In this document: one piece after another, positions 5,581-10,915 of the stretch
Layout: every line of letters begins with the position of its first letter
Numbering within the stretch: the first letter of the stretch is position 1
Origin: an uncultured Collinsella sp.
GTDB lineage: Bacteria; Actinomycetota; Coriobacteriia; Coriobacteriales; Coriobacteriaceae
Reading direction: 5' to 3'
Length of the DNA: 10,915 nucleotides
Assembly (NCBI GenBank): GCA_900542945.1
Contig: UQPI01000067.1
Location: forward strand, 1-10,915
Notes under the pieces: model-generated
Seen by the model: only the letters and a program-made list of their open reading frames with translations
What the model was told of the DNA's origin: nothing
Database searches by the model: none
Made by a program: the position numbers and the translations under genes

Positions 5581-6462
5581 CTACAGGTATTCGATCTGGG
5601 CGCCTTCCGTGTCGCACGTCAGAATGTGCGTGTCGCATTTGGGGAACTGCTCGCGCAGCTTGACCTGCAGGAACTTGGCTACGATAGTGTCATCGGTTAC
5701 AGCCATAAGGGTCGAGCCGGAGCCACTGATCCAGATGGTCTTGGCGCCGCCATTAAGGCAGGTGTCGCGCACAGCGTTGTAATCGGGAATCAGGCGGCGG
5801 CGATAGGGCTCCTGGATGCGGTCGTCGTTGGCGGCGGCAATCAGGTCAAGGTCGCCGGTCTCCAGGCCGCGCGTCATGCCGGCGATGCGGCCCATTTGCC
5901 ATACGGCGGTGGAGAGTGGAATCTCCTGCGGCACAACCTTGCGCGCCTCGCTCGTATGCACCTCGTAGGGCGGAATCACGGTAATAAAACGCAAGCGATC
6001 GCTCACCTCGTAGCGCAGGCACTGGGGGAGCGAATCAGTCGGCGTAAAGGAGCAAACGGCACCGCCCAGGATGGCAGGGGCGACGTTATCGGGATGGCCC
6101 TCGACCTCGGTGGCAATGCGGACGAGCTCGGCACGGTCGACGGTGTGGCCCGTCAGCGCGGCGGCCGCCATGATGCCAGCGACGACGCAGGTGGAGCTGG
6201 AACCCAAGCCGCGAGCGACGGGCACGTCGGTCTGGATGTCGATGGCAACGGGGAAGGCCTGCTCGCCCCAGGCGGCCAGAGCATCGACAAAGCTCACATA
6301 GACCAGGTTGTTCTCGTTTTGGAACTCCTCGGGGCAGCCCGTGATGGTGAGCTTGTCGGTACGCTCGAAGGTGAAGTGCGAGTAGAGGCTGACGGCCATG
6401 CCGAGGGTGTCGTAGCCGATGCCTAGGTTGGCGCTGGTTGCTGGGACGGTGATTTTGATCAT
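5581..6462 (-). CDS. thrB: Homoserine kinase
   Basis: ThrB phosphorylates L-homoserine with ATP to O-phosphohomoserine, the substrate of the threonine synthase encoded just upstream on the same strand. The 293-residue GHMP-family protein has the three signature regions: PATSANLGIGYDTLG (7-21), the phosphate-binding PVARGLGSSS (81-90) and ISGSGSTLMAV (245-255). EGHPDNVAP (121-129) is the expected segment near the active site. The start at 6462 is supported by AGGAGG (6469-6474) six bases before it and by the family N-terminus MIKITVPATS; a longer open frame reaching 6534 runs into the palindrome at 6477-6588 and is rejected. No standard promoter is visible between the thrC terminator and this gene. 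The final bases share sequence, in inverted orientation, with 5391-5417. Homoserine dehydrogenase is not adjacent. Confidence 0.96.
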   Translation of the reverse strand: MIKITVPATSANLGIGYDTLGMAVSLYSHFTFERTDKLTITGCPEEFQNENNLVYVSFVDALAAWGEQAFPVAIDIQTDVPVARGLGSSSTCVVAGIMAAAALTGHTVDRAELVRIATEVEGHPDNVAPAILGGAVCSFTPTDSLPQCLRYEVSDRLRFITVIPPYEVHTSEARKVVPQEIPLSTAVWQMGRIAGMTRGLETGDLDLIAAANDDRIQEPYRRRLIPDYNAVRDTCLNGGAKTIWISGSGSTLMAVTDDTIVAKFLQVKLREQFPKCDTHILTCDTEGAQIEYL

Positions 6463-6476
6463 GTGGGTCCTCCTGG

Positions 6477-6588
6477 GCGGGTCTGGCCGTTTAGTTCGCT
6501 GCTCGGGCAGTCCTGGCTCGCTCGGAAAGCACATTAAGTGCTTTCCGGCTCGTGCGGAACTCGCGACGAACTAAACGGCCAGACCCGC
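6477..6588. repeat. 112-base palindrome touching the thrB ribosome binding site
   Basis: Bases 6477-6498 and 6567-6588 are a perfect 22-base inverted repeat. Inside, 6523-6532 and 6538-6547 form a second perfect ten-base stem (CGGAAAGCAC with its complement) around ATTAA, on an axis shifted by a few bases. A small CTGC-TCGG-GCAG hairpin (6499-6510) lies in the left internal segment. The outer stem ends two bases from the AGGAGG of thrB. The sequence differs from the palindrome at 5435-5559. It may be an inserted non-autonomous repeat or an RNA leader that influences thrB translation. Confidence 0.65.
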
Positions 6589-6618
6589 TCGCATGCTCGT
6601 CATCATCCCGAAAGCTTA

Positions 6619-6651
6619 ATAAAAAGAAGGTGCGCCGGCTTTCGCCGGCGC
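6619..6651 (-). terminator. Intrinsic terminator of thrC
   Basis: On the minus strand a perfect eight-base GC stem (6644-6651 with 6632-6639) and a GAAA tetraloop are followed by ACCTTCTTTTT. It begins 12 bases after the thrC stop codon. It should reduce or block read-through into thrB, so thrB probably needs another source of transcription or regulated read-through. Confidence 0.85.
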
Positions 6652-6663
6652 TTAATAAGGAAT

Positions 6664-8181
6664 CTAGTTGGTGCTCATTCGTTTTGCTGCAGACTCGACG
6701 TAGCTTGCCATCTCATCGACGTCGCAGACGTCTTCGAAACGGACGGGTTTGGATTCGAGTTCGGCGAGCTGGGTCGGGGCGACCGTGTTGGTGGCCTGCT
6801 CGAGCACACGCATAGCCTCAAAATCATCCTCGGGAACGTCGAGCCCCAGGGCATCGCAGCAGGCGCGCGGGAACTTGTAGGGGCTGGCGGTCGAAAGCAG
6901 CACGCGGGCCTTGGCGCCCTCGGCGGAAGCGACCTGCTCAAAGACGTGATAGCCGCAAGCGGTGTGCGGGTCGATCACGTAGCCGTTGGCGTCCCAGCAG
7001 CTCTTGATGGCAGTGAGGACCTCGTCCTCGCTGGCCCAACCGCAACCAAAGACGCTCTGAATCTTTGCCAGCAGGTCGGCGGGAACTTCGTAGCGACCAG
7101 TCTGTGCCAGCTGCTCCATAAGGCCGGCAACGAGCTCGCAGTCGCCGTCGGACAAGAAGTAGAGCATGCGCTCCAGGTTGGAGCTAATAAGGATGTCCAT
7201 CGACGGCGAGATGGTCGTGAAGAACGGGCGGTTACGGTCGTAAACGCCGGTGGTCAGGAAGTCGGCAAGCACGTTGTTCTTGTCGCTCGCCACGACGAGC
7301 TTGGCGACGGGCAGACCCATGCACTTGGCGTAGTAGCCGGCCAAGATATCGCCAAAGTTGCCGGTGGGCACACAGAACTCTACGGCGTCGCCAGCCTCGA
7401 TAGCGCCGGCGCGCAGCAGTTGCGCATAGGCGGCAAAGTAGTAGACAACCTGCGGCACCAGGCGGCCGACGTTGATGGAGTTGGCACTCGAAAGCACAGT
7501 GCCGGCGGCTTCCAGGCGCTCGGCAAGCTCCTTATCGGCAAAGATGCGCTTGACGGCACTCTGGGCATCGTCGAAGTTGCCGCGGATGCCGCAGACGGCG
7601 ACGTTATCGCCCTCCTGCGTGGACATCTGCAGATTCTGCACGCGGCTGACTTTGCCTTCGGGATAAAAGACGGTGATGCCCGTGCCCGGGGCGTCGGCAA
7701 AGCCGGCGAGTGCTGCCTTGCCCGTGTCGCCCGACGTGGCGGTGACGATCATGATGCGCTCGGCGCCGCCGTCCTTGGCGGAAGTGCGGGCCGTCAGACG
7801 GGGGAGCATCTGCAGGGCGACGTCCTTGAAGGCGCTTGTGGGGCCGCCAAAGAGCTCCATCACATAGGTCTGAGGGACGTCAGCGCCCGGTGCGGCGTCG
7901 AGTTTGACGAGCGGCGTGACCTCTTCGCTCGCGAACGTGCCGCGGTATGCCTCATTCACACAGGCCGATATTTCTTCGGTCGTGTAATCATTCAGTAACA
8001 TTCCCAACACATCTTGAGCGATTTCAAAGTACGATTTATCTGCAAGCGAGCTGATATCGACCTGCTGGGTGCCGAGCTCGTCCGAGACAAACAAACCCCC
8101 GTCGGGAGCGATGCCGGTACGGATTGCCACCTTACTTGAGCACGATAAAGTGCGTCCTCGTGTACTATGATAAGTTCCCAT
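6664..8181 (-). CDS. thrC: Threonine synthase
   Basis: ThrC is a pyridoxal-phosphate enzyme that converts O-phosphohomoserine and water to L-threonine and phosphate, the last step of the pathway. The 505-residue product has the long-form threonine synthase layout: an N-terminal YHSTRGR and GIAPDGGLFV segment (about 4-32), the cofactor lysine Lys119 in FGGPTSAFKD, a phosphate-binding TATSGDTGKAAL, SSANSINVGRLVPQ, and PTGNFGDILAGYYAK. The start at 8181 gives the family N-terminus and has GAGGAG nine bases upstream (8191-8196); the frame remains open to 8226 but those residues are not family-like. It is transcribed divergently from lysC across about 100 bases and ends in a strong terminator. The enzyme acts in the cytosol directly after ThrB. 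Confidence 0.96.
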   Translation of the reverse strand: MGTYHSTRGRTLSCSSKVAIRTGIAPDGGLFVSDELGTQQVDISSLADKSYFEIAQDVLGMLLNDYTTEEISACVNEAYRGTFASEEVTPLVKLDAAPGADVPQTYVMELFGGPTSAFKDVALQMLPRLTARTSAKDGGAERIMIVTATSGDTGKAALAGFADAPGTGITVFYPEGKVSRVQNLQMSTQEGDNVAVCGIRGNFDDAQSAVKRIFADKELAERLEAAGTVLSSANSINVGRLVPQVVYYFAAYAQLLRAGAIEAGDAVEFCVPTGNFGDILAGYYAKCMGLPVAKLVVASDKNNVLADFLTTGVYDRNRPFFTTISPSMDILISSNLERMLYFLSDGDCELVAGLMEQLAQTGRYEVPADLLAKIQSVFGCGWASEDEVLTAIKSCWDANGYVIDPHTACGYHVFEQVASAEGAKARVLLSTASPYKFPRACCDALGLDVPEDDFEAMRVLEQATNTVAPTQLAELESKPVRFEDVCDVDEMASYVESAAKRMSTN

Positions 8182-8203
8182 ATAACACTGCTCCTCGGAT
8201 GCC

Positions 8204-8234
8204 TTGGTCCCAATCGGTGAAACCATGGTATCAG
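8204..8234. promoter_or_regulatory. Divergent overlapping promoters for thrC and lysC
   Basis: The eight bases TGGTATCA (8226-8233) form an extended -10 box on the plus strand (TG-G-TATCAG), and their complement forms one on the minus strand (TG-A-TACCAT). TTGGTC at 8204-8209 could serve as a plus-strand -35 with a 19-base spacer; no good minus-strand -35 is seen. Start points would be near 8241 for lysC and near 8217 for thrC. If both are used, the polymerases would compete for the same site. This is a pattern-based proposal. Confidence 0.4.
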
Positions 8235-8285
8235 AGCGCGCAAAATAGGTTCGCAGAGGCTTTTTAGAAAGGTAACCTCCAGCCC

Positions 8286-9674
8286 ATGATTAAGATTGCC
8301 AAGTTTGGCGGCTCGTCGGTCGCCGACGCCGAACACTTTAAGAAGATCAAGGCCATTGTCGATGCCGACCCGGCCCGCCGTTTTGTGGTGGTTTCTGCCT
8401 GCGGTCGCCGTTTTAAGGGCGACACCAAGGTGACCGATCTGCTCTACTTGGTCAACGCGCACGTCAAGTACCACGTGTCGTGCGAGGAGCTGCTCGAGGA
8501 CATCGGCCAGCGCTATTTTGATATCGCTGACGAGCTGGGGCTCACCTATCCCATCCGCGAAGAGTTTGCGGCCTTTGCCGAGCGTGCTCGCTCCGGTGGC
8601 TACTCTACTGAGGAGCTCGTAAGCCGCGGCGAGTACTTTACCGCTCGCCTGATGGCCGAGTACCTGGGCCTGCCGTTCCTGGATGCCGCGACGGTCGTGG
8701 CGTTCCATCACGACGGTACGCTCAGCATGAATCGCACCTCCGAGCTGGTGCAGGAGTACGGTCAGCAGGGCGGCTTTGTTATGCCCGGTTTCTACGGCGC
8801 GACGCGTGAGGGCCAGATCAAGCTGCTCGATCGTGGCGGCGGCGATATCTCGGGCTCGATTCTGGCCAAGTGCCTGGGCGCCGACCTGTACGAGAACTGG
8901 ACCGACGTCTCGGGCTTCTATTCTGCCGACCCGCGTATTGTTCCCGAGGCTCAGCCCATTGCGCGCGTTACTTACGAGGAGCTGCGCGAGCTTTCGTACA
9001 TGGGTGCAAGCGTCCTGCACGAGGAGGCCGTGTTCCCCGTGCGCGAGGCAGGCATTCCGCTGGTCATCAAGAACACCAATGCGCCGCAGGACCCCGGCAC
9101 CATCATTAGCGAGACGGCTGACGAGGGTGAGGCGGAGCCTATCATTACCGGCGTGACCGGCAAGCGCGGCTTTGTCGCCATCAACGTTGCCCGCGACCGC
9201 ACCAAGCCCCGTGTCGGCTTTATGCGCCGTGCACTTTCGGTGTTCGAACGCTATGACGTTTCCGTTGAGCACATGCCCACCGGCGTCGACCGCTTTGGCG
9301 CCGTGGTGCAGGAGCAGGATGTGCACGATTCGCTGTACTCACTCGTGGGTGACATCCAGCAGGAGGTCGAGCCGCTCGAGATCGAGGTTGTCGAGGGTTT
9401 GGCGCTCATCGCGACCGTCGGCCGTAACCTTCGCGGCCGCGCAGGTATCTCGGGCCATCTGTTTGGCATGCTTGGTCAGGCCGGCGTGAGCGTACGTATG
9501 ATTTCGCAGAGCTGCGACGAGATCAACATCATTATCGGCGTAGAGGAGAAGGACTTCGATCTGGCGATTCGGACCATTTACCGCGCCTTCTCCGACGAGA
9601 ACGGCATTGTGAAGGTCTCCGACCTGGAGGCTCCCGTGCCGGTCGATCCCGCCCCGGCCGCGCTCCACAAGTAG
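8286..9674 (+). CDS. lysC: Aspartokinase (monofunctional)
   Basis: Aspartokinase makes 4-phospho-L-aspartate from aspartate and ATP, the committed step towards lysine, methionine and threonine. The 462-residue protein starts with the kinase signature KFGGSS (6-11), followed by SRGEYFTARLMA (113-124), a glycine-rich DRGGGDISGS (182-191) and WTDVSGFYSADPRIVP (205-220). Residues from about 290 contain two ACT domains, the second including GRAGISGHLFGMLGQAGVSV and SQSCDEINIIIG, the usual site of feedback inhibition by lysine or threonine. There is no dehydrogenase domain, so it is not a ThrA fusion. ATG 8286 is fixed by the kinase motif, but its ribosome binding site is unusual: the nearest purine run, GAAAGG (8267-8272), is 13 bases away, followed by AGGTAACCT, itself a palindrome. 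asd follows in the same direction, after two hairpins. Confidence 0.96.
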   Translation: MIKIAKFGGSSVADAEHFKKIKAIVDADPARRFVVVSACGRRFKGDTKVTDLLYLVNAHVKYHVSCEELLEDIGQRYFDIADELGLTYPIREEFAAFAERARSGGYSTEELVSRGEYFTARLMAEYLGLPFLDAATVVAFHHDGTLSMNRTSELVQEYGQQGGFVMPGFYGATREGQIKLLDRGGGDISGSILAKCLGADLYENWTDVSGFYSADPRIVPEAQPIARVTYEELRELSYMGASVLHEEAVFPVREAGIPLVIKNTNAPQDPGTIISETADEGEAEPIITGVTGKRGFVAINVARDRTKPRVGFMRRALSVFERYDVSVEHMPTGVDRFGAVVQEQDVHDSLYSLVGDIQQEVEPLEIEVVEGLALIATVGRNLRGRAGISGHLFGMLGQAGVSVRMISQSCDEINIIIGVEEKDFDLAIRTIYRAFSDENGIVKVSDLEAPVPVDPAPAALHK

Positions 9675-9685
9675 CTGCTATCCCA

Positions 9686-9716
9686 GTAGATTTTTGGGAC
9701 TTGCCTCAAAAACTAC
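9686..9716 (+). repeat. Hairpin after lysC
   Basis: GTAG (9686-9689) pairs with CTAC (9713-9716) and TTTTTG (9691-9696) pairs with CAAAAA (9707-9712), with a bulged A at 9690 and loop GGACTTGCCT. It begins 12 bases after the lysC stop codon and lacks a terminal U-run. It may be a transcript-end stabiliser or one copy of a dispersed palindrome. An alternative TCCCA/TGGGA pairing (9681-9685 with 9695-9699) would exclude it. Confidence 0.4.
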
Positions 9717-9724
9717 GGCGGGGC

Positions 9725-9746
9725 GTTTCGTTTCGGTTTCGTTTCG
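9725..9746 (+). repeat. Two tandem copies of GTTTCGTTTCG
   Basis: The 11-base unit GTTTCGTTTCG occurs twice without a gap (9725-9735 and 9736-9746), built from four GTTTCG/GTTTC words. It lies between two hairpins in the lysC-asd spacer. It may be a slippage product; no function is evident. Confidence 0.7.
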
Positions 9747-9778
9747 ACGGGGCGGGTTTCGTGCCCGCCCTGTTCTTG
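9747..9778 (+). terminator. Probable terminator between lysC and asd
   Basis: Bases 9747-9756 pair with 9764-9773 over ten positions, with one G-U pair and loop TTTCGTG, followed by TCTTG. The U-tract is poor, so termination may be partial. If it works, asd would need its own promoter. Confidence 0.6.
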
Positions 9779-9846
9779 TATACACTGGCAACAATAATCG
9801 GCCTGCTCGGCGTGCGGGCAAAAGCCACAGCCTTTAAGGGGGAAGC

Positions 9847-10872
9847 ATGAAACAGTACACGGTTGCTATTTTGGGCGCGACGGGAGCCGTGGGCACCCAG
9901 ATGCTCGAGTGCCTCGACGAGCAGGAGTTTCCGGTCGGCAAGCTCAAGCTGCTAGCGAGCGCGCGCTCTGCGGGCAAGACCGTCGAGTTCCGCGGCGAGC
10001 AGGTTGTGATTGAGGAGGCTTGCCCCGAGGCCTTTGAGGACTGCGACATCGTGCTCGGCGCCGCCGGCGACGATATTGCGAAGGAGCTACTGCCCGAGGC
10101 CGTCAAGCGCGGCGCCGTCGTGGTCGACAACAGCCACGCCTTCCGCATGGATCCCGAGGTGCCGCTGGTCGTGCCCGAGATCAATGCCGACGACATCAAG
10201 TGGCATCACGGCCTTATCGCCAATCCCAACTGCGCGACCATCATCGGCCTGGTTCCCACGTGGCCGCTGCACCAGCTTGCTGGCGTGAAGCGTATGATCG
10301 TGTCCACGTATCAGGCAGCTTCGGGCGCTGGCGCTCCCGGTATGGCCGAGCTCGAGGCTCAGCTTGCCGCCCTGGGCCGTGGCGAGGAGATTCCCGAGCC
10401 GCGCGCGTTTGCCGCCCAGCTGGCGAGCAACCTGATTCCGCAGATCGGCGGTGTCAAGGAGGAAGGCTTTACCTCCGAGGAGATGAAGCTGCAAAACGAG
10501 GGCCGCAAGATCATGCATCTGCCCGAGCTGCGCGTGAACTGCACCTGCGTGCGCGTGCCCGTGCTGCGTTCGCACTCCGAGAGCATTACGCTCGAGTTTG
10601 AGCGCGACATTACGGTTGAGGAGGCCCGTGCTGCGCTGGCTGCCGCTCCGGGCGTGAAGCTGGTTGACGATATGAGCGCCGAGGATGCGCACGATCGCTT
10701 CCCCATGCCGATGGATACGTCCGACCAGGACCTGATTTGGGTCGGCCGCGTGCGTCGCGACATCTCGAACCCCGAGGCCGTGCGCGGTATCACCTTCTGG
10801 TGCTGCGGCGACCAAATCCGTAAGGGCGCGGCAACCAACGCCGTCCAGATCGCTAAGCTGCTCTGCGAGTAG
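9847..10872 (+). CDS. asd: Aspartate-semialdehyde dehydrogenase
   Basis: Asd reduces aspartyl phosphate to L-aspartate-4-semialdehyde with NADPH, directly after LysC and at the branch point to lysine, threonine and methionine. The 341-residue protein is of the bacterial type found in Firmicutes and Actinobacteria. It has the nucleotide-binding GATGAVG (10-16), the phosphate-binding region DNSHAFRMDPEVPLVVPEIN, the nucleophile Cys129 in NPNCATI, TYQAASGAGAPGM (154-166), and the base His243 in VPVLRSHSES. ATG 9847 has AAGGGGG (9836-9842) four bases upstream. The 172-base spacer to lysC contains two hairpins and a weak promoter candidate (TACACT at 9781-9786, poor -35), so it may be transcribed separately or by read-through. 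Codon use is the same as lysC. Confidence 0.97.
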   Translation: MKQYTVAILGATGAVGTQMLECLDEQEFPVGKLKLLASARSAGKTVEFRGEQVVIEEACPEAFEDCDIVLGAAGDDIAKELLPEAVKRGAVVVDNSHAFRMDPEVPLVVPEINADDIKWHHGLIANPNCATIIGLVPTWPLHQLAGVKRMIVSTYQAASGAGAPGMAELEAQLAALGRGEEIPEPRAFAAQLASNLIPQIGGVKEEGFTSEEMKLQNEGRKIMHLPELRVNCTCVRVPVLRSHSESITLEFERDITVEEARAALAAAPGVKLVDDMSAEDAHDRFPMPMDTSDQDLIWVGRVRRDISNPEAVRGITFWCCGDQIRKGAATNAVQIAKLLCE

Positions 10873-10882
10873 CGGTTGACCT

Positions 10883-10908
10883 GTCCGGCGGGGGCCGGGC
10901 TTGGTTTT
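10883..10908 (+). terminator. Terminator after asd
   Basis: A seven-base GC-rich stem (10883-10889 with 10894-10900, one G-U pair) and a GGGG loop are followed by TTGGTTTT, ten bases after the asd stop codon. It ends the window; nothing further can be assigned in the last seven bases. Confidence 0.6.
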
Positions 10909-10915
10909 CAGAACG

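Noticed and set aside
6538..7998. A 486-codon open frame on the plus strand
   Set aside because: It is the antisense shadow of thrC, whose motifs and length are unmistakable. Its product looks like no family I know and its codon pattern mirrors thrC.
7992..9326. A 444-codon minus-strand open frame
   Set aside because: It lies antisense to lysC and runs into the divergent promoter region and the thrC start. It has no recognisable motif.
10087..10815. A 242-codon minus-strand open frame
   Set aside because: It is antisense to asd, which is clearly the real gene.

Overview
The window reads as a piece of chromosome from a moderately GC-rich anaerobe. The codon style (arginine almost always CGC/CGT), the proteins and the presence of a pyruvate formate-lyase activase suggest an actinobacterial gut anaerobe of the Coriobacteriia, most like Collinsella. 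This is inference from recognition, not a database match.

Layout, left to right. 1-1220: a promoter-like leader with two direct repeats and a strong hairpin, then a DegV-family lipid-binding protein and its terminator. 1284-2157: pflA, the radical-SAM activase of pyruvate formate-lyase. 2160-2408: a small palindrome of REP type, butted directly against the C-terminal remnant of a class A beta-lactamase-like serine hydrolase. 2418-3856: mtnN (MTA/SAH nucleosidase) and engB/ysxC (ribosome-assembly GTPase), probably cotranscribed. 3888-5298: an accessory cassette with different codon use (AGA/AGG/ATA codons), made of a near-perfect nested palindrome with an embedded promoter, a DUF3990-type ADP-ribosyltransferase-like protein, and an overlapping gene for a three-part protein ending in an XRE-type helix-turn-helix. 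It looks like an autoregulated toxin-antitoxin-type pair. 5299-5580: a gene-free stretch holding a 125-base palindrome. 5581-8181 (minus strand): thrB and thrC, separated by a thrC terminator and a second large palindrome (112 bases) that touches the thrB ribosome binding site. 8182-8285: a compact divergent promoter region. 8286-10872: lysC and asd, with two hairpins and an 11-base tandem repeat between them, then a terminator.

The right half is an aspartate-family amino-acid block. LysC phosphorylates aspartate, Asd reduces aspartyl phosphate to the semialdehyde, and ThrB and ThrC turn homoserine into threonine. Homoserine dehydrogenase, which joins the two halves of the pathway, is not in the window. 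The left half is housekeeping. The most interesting part is the 3888-5298 cassette with its four-fold TATCAC/GTGATA operator. The unexplained palindromes around thrB come next.
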